In this document: positions 52,329-61,114 of the stretch, piece after piece | Position numbering within the stretch: position 1 is the stretch's first letter | Layout of the letters: the number at the start of each line of letters is the position of its first letter | Source of the DNA: Filimonas effusa | GTDB taxonomy: Bacteria > Bacteroidota > Bacteroidia > Chitinophagales > Chitinophagaceae | DNA: 64,000 nucleotides | NCBI RefSeq assembly: GCF_004118675.1 | Contig: NZ_SDHZ01000003.1 | Location: 186,001 to 250,000 of the forward strand | Direction of reading: 5' to 3' | Notes under the pieces: generated by a model | Databases searched by the model: none | What the model was told of the DNA's origin: nothing | Seen by the model: only the letters and a program-made list of their open reading frames with translations | Program-made: the position numbers and the translations under genes

Positions 52329-52365
52329 AGAAGCGCTTTCACCCGCTCAGGGAAAAAGCGCTTCT
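52329..52365 (+). terminator. Terminator hairpin after the wecA-like gene, overlapping the end of a convergent gene
   Basis: AGAAGCGCTTT and AAAGCGCTTCT form an 11-bp stem with a 15-nt loop, followed on the plus strand by GCTTTTTC. The stop codon of the convergent nucleotidyltransferase gene (52347-52349) lies in the loop, so one stem serves both 3' ends. Confidence 0.7.
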
Positions 52366-53069
52366 GCTTTTTCAAGGCTTTCCGGCTTCCCAACATCTAT
52401 AAAAGTAGCCCCGGTATGATTAAAAGCCTGTACGCTATTTAATAACGCGACGGTTAAATATACATCCACCATTGAGAATTTCCCCTCTTGAACCATCAAA
52501 GGAAAAATAGCCGTATCAATAACATGAACACCACTAAACGCCTGCTGATGTAATGGCCGTTCATCACGTACAATCTTCTGCTCCCCCGTTTTCACATTCT
52601 CCCACCCGCACAACAGCCCTCCCTCGTTAAATAGAAAATAACGCGAACTCGTACGATCACTCGTAGCCAAAGTAGCCAAAGCCTCCCCCGATAAGTGCTG
52701 CCTTATCATGGCAGCTAAGTCCATGTCCGTAAGAATGTCCGCATTCATCACCACAAAATCTTCCTCCCCCTCGAAATACCACGCCGCCTTCTTCAATCCA
52801 CCACCCGTTTCAAGCACCGCATCCGTTTCATTGGAAATCGTAATACGACTACCCCACCCATCAAACCGCTCTATATCTGAAATAACCTGGTCAGCAAAAT
52901 GATGAACATTCACTATCACATCATAAATACCAGCCCGCTGTAAATATTCAATATTGCGTTGCAGCAATGTTTTCCCGTTTACTACCGCCAAAGCCTTTGG
53001 ATGTTTATCCGTCCAGGGCTTCAAACGTGTACCCAGGCCAGCCGCAAAAATCATCGCCTTCATCATCAT
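52347..53069 (-). CDS. MurU-like sugar-1-phosphate nucleotidyltransferase
   Basis: A 240-residue NTP-transferase. Seen: MIFAAGLGTRLKPWTDKHPKAL (N-terminal signature, given as FAAGLGTRLKPWTD), VNVHHFADQV, ETGGGLKKA near residue 85 and VVMNADILTD with the metal-binding Asp near 107. These match MurU, which makes UDP-MurNAc from MurNAc-1-phosphate, and related nucleotidyltransferases. Length is close to MurU. It lies 22 bp behind an AmgK-like kinase, the partner in the MurU recycling route, which is the main reason for this call. Three ATGs in a row make the start uncertain by two codons. Confidence 0.82.
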   Translation of the reverse strand: MMMKAMIFAAGLGTRLKPWTDKHPKALAVVNGKTLLQRNIEYLQRAGIYDVIVNVHHFADQVISDIERFDGWGSRITISNETDAVLETGGGLKKAAWYFEGEEDFVVMNADILTDMDLAAMIRQHLSGEALATLATSDRTSSRYFLFNEGGLLCGWENVKTGEQKIVRDERPLHQQAFSGVHVIDTAIFPLMVQEGKFSMVDVYLTVALLNSVQAFNHTGATFIDVGKPESLEKAEALFP

Positions 53070-53091
53070 AATATTTTAAATACAAAATCCC

Positions 53092-54531
53092 CTACCTCAC
53101 CCAATTCTCACAATTCGTATGCTCCAACACCACCTTCACCTTATACTTATTCCTCAAATGCCGCGCTACCTGCTCCGCAGAATAAACACTCCGGTGCTGC
53201 CCACCGGTACATCCGAAATTGATCATCAAACTCCCAAAACCACGCTTGATATAATCCTCCACACTTATATCCACGATATCATAAACACTATTCAAAAATT
53301 CGTTCATCTTGGTTCGCTGCTCCAGGAAATCCTGCACAGGCTTATCCTGTCCGCTTAACTTCTTATATTCATCAAAACGCCCGGGATTCAATATTCCCCT
53401 GCAATCAAATACAAACCCGCCACCATTGCCACTCTCGTCAACCGGGATCCCACACTTATAAGAAAAGCTGCTGATAGTTACCACCAACGGCGTATTTTCA
53501 TCCGCAACCGGAGGCTCAAATCTTTCTATTACCTCATCCTGCACAATAATCCGTAGCACCTTATCAAACTCCGGCAACGCAATCCCTATACGCTTATTCT
53601 CAACAAACCACTTAAGATTCCGCAACGCCAAAGGAATACTTGCCAGGAAATGCGCCTTGCGCTCAAACAACCCGCGGAAACCATAAGCACCAAGCACCTG
53701 CAGTAAACGTATAAGAACATACCCGTTATACTGACTCACAAACAACTCCCTGTCCACCGGCTTCTGAAGCAATCCATCAATCTCATCCATATAATACTCC
53801 AGCAGGCTGTTCTTCCACTCATCGCTCAACTCTGCCTTAGCCTGCCATAATAACGACGCAACATCATATTGTAACGCACCCTGCATCCCACCCTGGTAAT
53901 CTATAAAGAAAACCTCATCATCATTAATGATGATATTCCTGCTCTGAAAATCCCGGAACATAAAATACTTATACTCCGTTTTAGTAAGATAAGTACTGAG
54001 CGCATCAAAATCGTCAAGCATAGCCTGCTTATCATAAGGCAGCTTCAGCGTATCAAGAAAATAATATTTACAATAAAGCAGATCGCTCAAAATAGCCTGC
54101 TTCCCAAATTCATGCGCAGTCAAACACCAGTCATAGTTCATGCCCTCATGCCCCAGGATCTGCAAACGCGCCAGCTGCTTCAAACTCTTTTGAAAAAGGC
54201 CATAAGCATACGCCTGGTGCCCGTTCTCCTCCAGCATATTCAACAGTGAAGCCGTCCCCAGATCCTGCTGTATATAAATAGTAGCAGCTTCATTACAGGC
54301 ATAAATGCCAGGCACCGGCAAACCCGCATCAAGAAAATGTCTGCTGAAATTTATAAAAGTTTCGTTCTCCCTGATATTGAGATTATAGGTAGCAATAAAA
54401 GTGCCCTCACCCGCATATATACGAAAATAGATCCTGTCACTGCCCGACTGGGGCAGCTTCTCTATTCTGTCAGCTGGCTTTTCGGAAAAAGACTGAAAAA
54501 GTTCCCCGATAGCTGCCACCACTTGTTCCAT
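53092..54531 (-). CDS. AmgK-like amino-sugar kinase fused to a RapZ C-terminal domain
   Basis: A 479-residue two-domain protein. Residues about 1-330 are an aminoglycoside-phosphotransferase-fold kinase like AmgK (anomeric MurNAc/GlcNAc kinase), with FRDFQSRNIIIN (catalytic Asp and Asn) and FFIDYQGGMQGALQYDVASL (metal-binding Asp). Residues about 344-479 match the C-terminal domain of RapZ: SSFSYKCG, FVFDCRGILNPGR, DKPVQDFL and INFGCTGGQHRSVYSAEQ. In E. coli that domain binds glucosamine-6-phosphate. I chose the ATG at 54531 since the TTG at 54549 lies inside a -7 box. It precedes the MurU-like gene by 22 bp. The fusion suggests sensing and phosphorylation of cell-wall amino sugars in one chain. 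Confidence 0.88.
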   Translation of the reverse strand: MEQVVAAIGELFQSFSEKPADRIEKLPQSGSDRIYFRIYAGEGTFIATYNLNIRENETFINFSRHFLDAGLPVPGIYACNEAATIYIQQDLGTASLLNMLEENGHQAYAYGLFQKSLKQLARLQILGHEGMNYDWCLTAHEFGKQAILSDLLYCKYYFLDTLKLPYDKQAMLDDFDALSTYLTKTEYKYFMFRDFQSRNIIINDDEVFFIDYQGGMQGALQYDVASLLWQAKAELSDEWKNSLLEYYMDEIDGLLQKPVDRELFVSQYNGYVLIRLLQVLGAYGFRGLFERKAHFLASIPLALRNLKWFVENKRIGIALPEFDKVLRIIVQDEVIERFEPPVADENTPLVVTISSFSYKCGIPVDESGNGGGFVFDCRGILNPGRFDEYKKLSGQDKPVQDFLEQRTKMNEFLNSVYDIVDISVEDYIKRGFGSLMINFGCTGGQHRSVYSAEQVARHLRNKYKVKVVLEHTNCENWVR

Positions 54532-54546
54532 AGCGTCAATTTCAGG

Positions 54547-54554
54547 CAAATATA
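54547..54554 (-). promoter_or_regulatory. -7 box of the AmgK-RapZ fusion gene
   Basis: The minus strand reads TATATTTG, an exact TAnnTTTG match, with its inner end 15 bp upstream of the ATG at 54531. The message would have a leader of only about 10 nt. No clear -33 element was seen. Confidence 0.45.
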
Positions 54555-54620
54555 ACTGACAGACAACAGATCCCCCCTACAGCCTCCTTCAATTTACCGC
54601 CTTTTCTCTAATTTTACCGC

Positions 54621-55652
54621 ATGTCGAATCCCAGTTTACAGTCGGAGAAGGGGTCGCTGAGCGCGGCAGAGAAGGAGTTTGAAAATAACATCCGCCCAAA
54701 GGATATTGAACAGTTCTCAGGACAACCCCAGATCATTGAAAACCTCATCATTTTCATCAAAGCTGCCAAACTGCGTGGTGAAGCATTGGATCACATCCTT
54801 TTCCACGGCCCTCCCGGCCTGGGTAAAACCACTCTAAGCCGTATCGTAGCCAATGAAATGGGCGTTAACATCAAAGAAACCTCAGGCCCGGTAATAGAAA
54901 AACCCGGCGACCTCGCAGGCCTGTTAACTTCCCTCGAAGAAAATGACGTATTATTTATCGACGAAATTCATCGCCTCAGCACAGTAGTAGAAGAATACCT
55001 CTACGCCGCCATGGAAGATTTCCGCATCGATATTATGATCGATAGCGGCCCCAACGCCCGTAGTATCCAGCTTAGCTTAAAACCCTTTACCCTGGTAGGC
55101 GCCACCACCCGCAGCGGCTTGCTTACCGCACCTTTATTGTCAAGGTTCGGCATCAAGTCAAGGCTCGAATATTACCATACCGAAACACTCAAAAAGATCA
55201 TCGAACGCAGCGCAACCATCCTGGGAACAAGCATTTCCCCCGAAGCCGCATTTGAAATAGGACGCCGCAGCCGCGGCACACCACGTATCGCCAACGGCCT
55301 GTTACGCCGCGTACGCGACTTCGCACAGGTGTTAAACGACGGACAAATAGACATCGGTATCACCCAGCACGGCCTCAAAGCCTTGAACGTCGATGAACAC
55401 GGTCTCGATGAAATGGATAACCGCATCCTCAGCACCATCATAGAAAAGTTCAAAGGCGGCCCCGTAGGCATCACCACCATCGCCACAGCAGTAGGCGAAG
55501 AACCCGGAACCCTGGAAGAAGTTTACGAACCCTTCCTCATCCAGGAAGGCTTTATCCAACGCACTCCCAGAGGCCGCGAAGTAACACATAAGGCCTACGA
55601 ACATTTAGGAAAGAAACCCTTCACCAGCGGCCCGCAACAAGGCCTGTTCTAA
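54621..55652 (+). CDS. ruvB: Holliday junction branch-migration helicase RuvB
   Basis: A 343-residue AAA+ ATPase that drives branch migration with RuvA. Seen: [11 protein letters not shown] at the N-terminus, Walker [12 protein letters not shown] near residue 66, Walker [12 protein letters not shown] near 110, sensor-1 VGATTRSG and the arginine-finger region, [19 protein letters not shown] near 215, and the C-terminal winged helix with [12 protein letters not shown]. Length and motifs are normal. It is divergent from the AmgK-RapZ gene and stands alone, with ruvA not in the window. Its start is close to a TAATTTTA sequence, so the transcript may have almost no leader. Confidence 0.97.
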   Translation: MSNPSLQSEKGSLSAAEKEFENNIRPKDIEQFSGQPQIIENLIIFIKAAKLRGEALDHILFHGPPGLGKTTLSRIVANEMGVNIKETSGPVIEKPGDLAGLLTSLEENDVLFIDEIHRLSTVVEEYLYAAMEDFRIDIMIDSGPNARSIQLSLKPFTLVGATTRSGLLTAPLLSRFGIKSRLEYYHTETLKKIIERSATILGTSISPEAAFEIGRRSRGTPRIANGLLRRVRDFAQVLNDGQIDIGITQHGLKALNVDEHGLDEMDNRILSTIIEKFKGGPVGITTIATAVGEEPGTLEEVYEPFLIQEGFIQRTPRGREVTHKAYEHLGKKPFTSGPQQGLF

Positions 55653-56167
55653 ACAAATAAACGATAACGCTGAAAGAAGAAACATAAAAGGAAAGTCCAC
55701 TGCCATAAGCCGTAGGCTTTCCTTCCACGCAGCTCAAATTTGTGTTCACAACTATCGTAACTTATCACCCGGTTCACCATATCCCCACGCCGCCAGGCAG
55801 GCTAACCACCAGTTCAGGCACCAAACCAACTTGTACAATCGGAAAATCATGCGTAAATAGCATCCGAAAACCTCAGCCCAAACTCAAAATTCCAGTCCGC
55901 ACATTATAACTACTCACATGTAGCACCTCACACATACGAAAAAGAACGCTTTATATAGCCGCCTTAAAGCCGCCAACAAGCCGTCTATCTACTCCTCAAA
56001 ACCATCCCAATTCGCCCCGTTACAAAAAAATACAGAATGCCATTTCAATACGGCCGGTATAAAAAATGCCTGATACCAGTCCCAAACCCCACAATCACAA
56101 TTGCAGCACTCGAAAACCGGCATCAGGCCCGTTATGTTGAAAGATATTTTCTATGCGCAGTAAGCCC
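55653..56167. other. Gene-free stretch between ruvB and the response regulator
   Basis: About 515 bp, C-rich on the plus strand, with no supported gene. A GGAAAG...CTTTCC hairpin with a bulge (about 55692-55726) may end the ruvB transcript but lacks a T-run. A short plus-strand open frame from 56037 runs into the antisense of the response regulator and is not credible. Confidence 0.5.
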
Positions 56168-56863
56168 CTACGGCGCTACCAGCCTGAATCCATTACCGTG
56201 GATATTTACAATCTCGATATTGGTATCATCTTTCAGGTACTTGCGCAACTTGGCAATATAAACGTCCATGCTACGACCATTGAAATAAGTATCACTGCCC
56301 CAGATCTTTTTCAAGGCACGTTCCCTGGGTAACAGATCGTTCTTATGTTCCGCCAGCATCTTCAACAGCTCATTCTCTTTAGGAGACAAAGTCTGTGTCT
56401 TGCCATCGTGGATCAGCTCACGCAGCTTGGGATTGAAATGATAGCGGCCTAAATCAAACTCGATATTCTCATTTTCTTTCACACTCTCTTCATTCCTTTT
56501 CAGGATCGCTTTTATTTTCAACAGCAACACCTCACTGTCGAAAGGCTTGGTGATATAGTCGTCAGCCCCCAGCTTATAACCCTGTATAATGTCTTCCTTC
56601 ATGGTTTTTGCACTAAGGAAGAACAAAGGCACCTCAGGATCTATATCCCTGATCTCTTCGGCAAGCGTAAAGCCATCCATATTGGGCATCATTACGTCCA
56701 GCAGGCATATATCATACTTTTCGCGCTGAAAAGCAGCCAGCCCCAGCCTGCCATCACGTTCCAGGGTTACATCATAATCATTCAACTCCAGGTAATTCTT
56801 CAGCACCATTCCCAAATTCTGATCATCTTCACATAGTAATATCTTGTAATTCTTTCCTTCCAT
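56168..56863 (-). CDS. OmpR-family response regulator (RprY-like)
   Basis: A 231-residue two-domain regulator. The receiver domain (residues about 8-120) has CEDD near 13, the phosphorylated Asp in ICLLDVMMPNMDGF near 54, and TKPFDSEVLL with the conserved Lys near 105. The winged-helix DNA-binding domain (about 135-230) has LSPKENELLKMLAEH, IWGSDTYFNGRSMDVYIAKL and HGNGFRLV. I chose the ATG at 56863, since the receiver starts there. No histidine kinase is adjacent, so its partner is elsewhere. It lies 66 bp after the beta-helix gene and may share its transcript. Its targets are unknown. Confidence 0.93.
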   Translation of the reverse strand: MEGKNYKILLCEDDQNLGMVLKNYLELNDYDVTLERDGRLGLAAFQREKYDICLLDVMMPNMDGFTLAEEIRDIDPEVPLFFLSAKTMKEDIIQGYKLGADDYITKPFDSEVLLLKIKAILKRNEESVKENENIEFDLGRYHFNPKLRELIHDGKTQTLSPKENELLKMLAEHKNDLLPRERALKKIWGSDTYFNGRSMDVYIAKLRKYLKDDTNIEIVNIHGNGFRLVAP

Positions 56864-56929
56864 AATCGTTTGATTTAAGCTAAAATATACGATATTTTTC
56901 AAAAGTTTTCTTAATTCATACAATTCTCC

Positions 56930-59215
56930 CTAACGCATCTCCCTGAGCAGCACCTTTTTAAAGATCACCCGGTTACCCATCGCCTGCCATTTCACCTGCC
57001 CGTCGGCAATCAGCGCATCCTGCGGCGCAGGAGCATTTTTACCACTGGTGCCACCTATCTTACAGCGGAATACCTGGTCATTTACATATACCGTTTGTCC
57101 CGGAGTATAATGTACGCCCGCCTTCCATTTCAGCGATGCCGCGAAGCCCGAATTGGCCGCAACCCAACCATAAACATCATTTTCAGGAAAAATGTTCTTA
57201 ATGGTCGACCCCGCAGAATAATTGCCATATGCCGGCGGCTCCACCCCATAGCTTTCCGTAATGATCTTTGGCTTAACAGGCTGGTTCAATCCGGGGATAA
57301 TGATATCCGGCTGATCATCTGTACTGCCTGAAAAGTTATTCTTGAAACTTACCAGCGGAAAATAGTTTTCCTTGGTAACGCTATACTCCGAAATATTATC
57401 CGAGAAACCAATCTCATCTATCAAATGCCCGTTCATCTGGTTGTCCGATACCAGCAGGTTATTGAACTTTCCAAAGCCCTGCGCATTGAAATAAATACCG
57501 TGCGTCGTAAACACAGTATCATTACGCGAACTGTACGAGCCACGGCTGTCGTTACGCAGTTGGTTCCTCGAAAGATTGAAATTAGTGATCCACGCATTGG
57601 CAGCCTCAACATAAATATCTGCCGCCACATTATGATGAAAGAAGTTCATCCCGTCAACAATAGTATTACCTTCTACCTGGCTGAATAAATTAGTTCCTAT
57701 GGCACTTAACAAAATGCCATTCGAACCAAACTTATCTATATAGTTGTTTTTGATCTTCAGCTCACGCGATTGCCCGTTTACATAAATGCCGTTTGCCTTC
57801 AAATGACTAAGCGTATTGCCTTCTATAACAATATCAGTACCCGAACCACGCTTGGTATTAACGATCATGATCCCGTTACCATCCTCCAGCACAATGGAAC
57901 TAGTGTCGGAAGGCACAGCGCCTATATAACGGATAATATTATTGGTGATCTTAACATGGTTGGCATCGATGATATAAAAACCACAGTTCTGGAAAGCGCT
58001 CTTACTGTTTTTATTTTTATAATTGAAAGTCCCGGTGATAAAATTGTTACTGATGATGGTACTGCTTGAGCCGGCCAAACCATAATCATCACCTACAAAT
58101 ACCGCAGCAGCAGAACCTGCATCACCGGCATTCTTATCACCCGCATTATTGAAATAGTTGTTATTGATAACAATACGTTCGCAACGCTGAAAGTCAACAC
58201 CATTGTCTCCTGTATTATTGAAAGTATTACCCGAAACCTCTACATTGCTGCATTGTTGGTTGGCAAGACCAATCCCCGAGATCTGATCCAGATAGTTATC
58301 CCTTATCTTAAGTCCTTCTGTTTTAAAAGAAGCCACACAATGTGTCCCTACAAATTCAAACCGGTTGCGTTCTATCACAACATCTTCACACCCCGTACGG
58401 CCAAAGTTGCAGATAGCGCCGTCAAGCCTGGCAAAATTAATATCATACCTGCCTATACGTTTGAAAGAACAATCCCTGATGGAAATATTCACCGCACGGT
58501 AACTGATACCTCTTCCAAACGCATCCATAAAATGACAACGCTGAATAGTTATATTCGAAGAAGGCTTGCTGTCGAAACTGATATTAAGGATAGCATAACG
58601 CCCCGCCTCACGAATCGACTTACTATTGACAGCCTTAGGCCTGCCACCCGAAAAAGTGATGTCTTCAAGTACAATATTATCACCCGTTGTTTTCAACAAC
58701 GCCGCCGCGCCATTATGAAAAACAGAATCGGTCATGATAGAACTGAAGGTAACGCCCGCTCCTTTTATATGCGTATTCGAAGGCAGGTTCAATGCAGCTG
58801 ATGCCGGGATATAATATTTACCCGAAGGCAACAACAACGGCATCTGCGCAGCCGCCGCAATATTAATTGCCTTCTGCAATGCCTGAAAATCATTAAACTT
58901 ACCATCTCCCTTTGCACCAAACCACTTTACATTCAAAGCAACAGACTGATCATATAAACGTTGCCAGCTGCCATGGCCTACGCCCGTTGCAGCAAAACGA
59001 AGTCCGCCATCAGTTAGGCTGTCCTCAGAATAATGGAACAATCCTCCGCGCGCAGGATCAGTGATAAGCAACTGCACAGAAGAATCGTTGAACAATTCCA
59101 TTTCCTCTATCGTAGCTACCTGAACCGTAATGCCTGCCTGGCGAACTGCTTTTACAGGCTTTTGTTGCGCCATTGCAAAAACAGGAAATAATAAGAATGC
59201 TAAAAATCTCCTCAT
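56930..59215 (-). CDS. Secreted right-handed beta-helix protein with a C-terminal carbohydrate-binding-like tail
   Basis: A 761-residue exported protein with a signal peptide (residues 1-16, ending FAMAQ). A pectate-lyase-3-like opening (KWFGAKGDGKFNDFQALQKA near residue 100 and LPSGKYYIP) leads into a long right-handed parallel beta-helix (about 130-620) with many repeats of the N-N-x-F/I type, such as VINNNYFNNAGD. The tail (about 680-750) has W..G..Y.PGQTVYVNDQVFRC and PAPQ...DGQVKWQA, like the CBM5/12-type chitin-binding module. Such proteins are lyases, epimerases or depolymerases of polysaccharides; no catalytic residues can be assigned. It is divergent from the WcaJ-type gene of locus III. 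Confidence 0.85.
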   Translation of the reverse strand: MRRFLAFLLFPVFAMAQQKPVKAVRQAGITVQVATIEEMELFNDSSVQLLITDPARGGLFHYSEDSLTDGGLRFAATGVGHGSWQRLYDQSVALNVKWFGAKGDGKFNDFQALQKAINIAAAAQMPLLLPSGKYYIPASAALNLPSNTHIKGAGVTFSSIMTDSVFHNGAAALLKTTGDNIVLEDITFSGGRPKAVNSKSIREAGRYAILNISFDSKPSSNITIQRCHFMDAFGRGISYRAVNISIRDCSFKRIGRYDINFARLDGAICNFGRTGCEDVVIERNRFEFVGTHCVASFKTEGLKIRDNYLDQISGIGLANQQCSNVEVSGNTFNNTGDNGVDFQRCERIVINNNYFNNAGDKNAGDAGSAAAVFVGDDYGLAGSSSTIISNNFITGTFNYKNKNSKSAFQNCGFYIIDANHVKITNNIIRYIGAVPSDTSSIVLEDGNGIMIVNTKRGSGTDIVIEGNTLSHLKANGIYVNGQSRELKIKNNYIDKFGSNGILLSAIGTNLFSQVEGNTIVDGMNFFHHNVAADIYVEAANAWITNFNLSRNQLRNDSRGSYSSRNDTVFTTHGIYFNAQGFGKFNNLLVSDNQMNGHLIDEIGFSDNISEYSVTKENYFPLVSFKNNFSGSTDDQPDIIIPGLNQPVKPKIITESYGVEPPAYGNYSAGSTIKNIFPENDVYGWVAANSGFAASLKWKAGVHYTPGQTVYVNDQVFRCKIGGTSGKNAPAPQDALIADGQVKWQAMGNRVIFKKVLLREMR

Positions 59216-59556
59216 ACGCCAAAATATTCTCAGTCTGAAATCCAAGGATTATACCAAAGATAAACGGTACACAACAGATGATACACCGCAATACATGGAT
59301 TTATAGACAGATAGTGAAGCGTAGCTGCCCGGATAAAAAAAATATAATAAAATAGCATCCACATCCTGCAAAAGAGGTAAATGCCTGAGCGCCAGACAAT
59401 ACTCACTTCAACTGCCTGCAGGCCGCCACGGAAGGCCACACAGGTCATATAGCAGTTACCGATATGTTAATTTTCGTTGGCATAGTTGTTGCCTTTTTTA
59501 TCATTACTCCCTCTTCCCGCCGGGTTTTTAGTTATCCAATGCAATAAAGTATTGTT
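59216..59556. other. Divergent intergenic region of the beta-helix and WcaJ-type genes
   Basis: About 340 bp with no supported gene. It holds the -7 box for the beta-helix gene (59255-59262) and, on the plus strand, TAATTTTC near 59467, one mismatch from the consensus, about 85 bp before the WcaJ-type start. No repeats or known RNA were seen. Confidence 0.5.
59255..59262 (-). promoter_or_regulatory. -7 box of the beta-helix gene
   Basis: The minus strand reads TATCTTTG, an exact TAnnTTTG match, about 40 bp before the ATG at 59215. No TTG was found at the standard -33 distance. Confidence 0.5.
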
Positions 59557-60996
59557 ATGAGCTCAAGATTTGATTATATAGTGAGAATTTCTTTATTGGT
59601 ACTGGATTTTATCCTGTTGAACGGTACCCTACTGGTTGCTTTCGAAATATTCGATGCATACAGGTTAATGTTACCCGGCACAAGAGTTAACCTCTTTTAT
59701 ATTACCAACCTCATCTGGTTATCGCTTACAGCCTTGCTTAAAATGTATAACTACAGGTCTGCAGGTCGTTATTCTCACCTGAAGAATGCAACATTGAACG
59801 CAATGCTGGCATTCGCACTGTTCTTCGGATTCTACCTGGTCCTCGTTAAACAAGACGATATTACAATAGGCTTTTCACTCTACTTTCTCATTCAATTCAT
59901 TGCAGCCATAGGATGCAGCAGGCTGGCACTCAAAGCTATTATAAGGTCCTTCGTTCGTAATACCAGGACACGTAAAAAGATTGCGATCATTGGCTTTAAT
60001 GATACAGCACGCAAGCTGGCAGAATACTTCTCCGGGCAAAAAACCTCCTTTGAATTCAGCGGCTTTTTCGATGACGACCTTATCAAACATCAGGCAATGG
60101 CCGTACCCGTTACACAAGGTGGCACCGGCAGCTCGCCTTCAAGCGCACTGGCAGCCAACATTAAAGGTTCCGTGAAAGACATCATCGACTATGCCATTAC
60201 CAACAATATAAAAGAGATCTACTCTACACTGCTGCCCGATCATAACCAGAACGTACAGGACCTGGTAAAACAGGCCGATCAGCACTTCCTCCGTATCAAA
60301 TTCGTACCGGACTTCACAAACATGCTGCGCTCTAACTATCATATCGATTACATGAATCATTTCCCCGTGATCTCTCTCAGGGACGAGCCATTACAGGAAA
60401 TTCACAACCAATTGATAAAACGCTGCTTCGACATAGTATTCAGCACGCTTGTCATAGTATTCATATTAAGCTGGCTCTATCCCTTGATAGCGCTCTGCAT
60501 TAAGTTGTCCTCAAAAGGCCCTGTTATATTCCGGCAACTGCGTTCAGGCCAGGACAACAAACCTTTCTGGTGTTATAAGTTCAGAACTATGACAGTTAAC
60601 AGCAATGCCGATTCTCAGCAAGCCCTTAAAGGAGATGTAAGAGTTACCAGATTAGGCGCCTTCCTGCGGAAAACAAGTCTCGACGAACTGCCCCAGTTCT
60701 TAAACGTATTATTAGGCGACATGAGTGTGATAGGCCCCCGCCCGCACATGCTCATGCATACAGAACAATACAGCGCCATCATCAGTAAGTTTATGGTGCG
60801 CCACTTCGTGAAACCAGGTATTTCAGGCTGGGCTCAGATTAACGGCCTGAGAGGTGGCACCGAAACCAACGACCTCATGGAAAAAAGAGTAGAACATGAT
60901 ATCTGGTACATGGAACACTGGTCCATCCTCCTCGATATGAAAATCATCTTCCGTACAGTATTCAACATATTTAAAGGCGAAGAAACCGCTTATTAA
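59557..60996 (+). CDS. WcaJ-type undecaprenyl-phosphate glucose phosphotransferase
   Basis: A 479-residue polyprenyl glycosylphosphotransferase that starts a polysaccharide repeat, commonly with glucose-1-phosphate or galactose-1-phosphate. It has four N-terminal helices (residues about 10-125), a CoA_binding_3-like Rossmann domain (about 140-260, with KKIAIIGFNDTARKLAEYF), a further membrane segment near 290-310 and the catalytic domain: KFRTMTVNSN, LRKTSLDELPQFLNVLLGDM near 368 with the DE pair, GPRPHM and KPGISGWAQINGLRG. Length and order match full-length WcaJ. It is the plus-strand member of locus III. Confidence 0.94.
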   Translation: MSSRFDYIVRISLLVLDFILLNGTLLVAFEIFDAYRLMLPGTRVNLFYITNLIWLSLTALLKMYNYRSAGRYSHLKNATLNAMLAFALFFGFYLVLVKQDDITIGFSLYFLIQFIAAIGCSRLALKAIIRSFVRNTRTRKKIAIIGFNDTARKLAEYFSGQKTSFEFSGFFDDDLIKHQAMAVPVTQGGTGSSPSSALAANIKGSVKDIIDYAITNNIKEIYSTLLPDHNQNVQDLVKQADQHFLRIKFVPDFTNMLRSNYHIDYMNHFPVISLRDEPLQEIHNQLIKRCFDIVFSTLVIVFILSWLYPLIALCIKLSSKGPVIFRQLRSGQDNKPFWCYKFRTMTVNSNADSQQALKGDVRVTRLGAFLRKTSLDELPQFLNVLLGDMSVIGPRPHMLMHTEQYSAIISKFMVRHFVKPGISGWAQINGLRGGTETNDLMEKRVEHDIWYMEHWSILLDMKIIFRTVFNIFKGEETAY

Positions 60997-61114
60997 ATAA
61001 CACAATTACCAATAACGCATCATCTCTGTCATCCGCACATCATTCTTTCACCATTACAACCTCCGCCATCTTCAACTACCACCCCTCTTCTGTAATCTGC
61101 CATCTGCCATACTG

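Noticed and set aside
56037-56261. Plus-strand frame of 74 codons before the response regulator
   Set aside because: Half of it is antisense to the regulator and the rest is non-coding; no motif.
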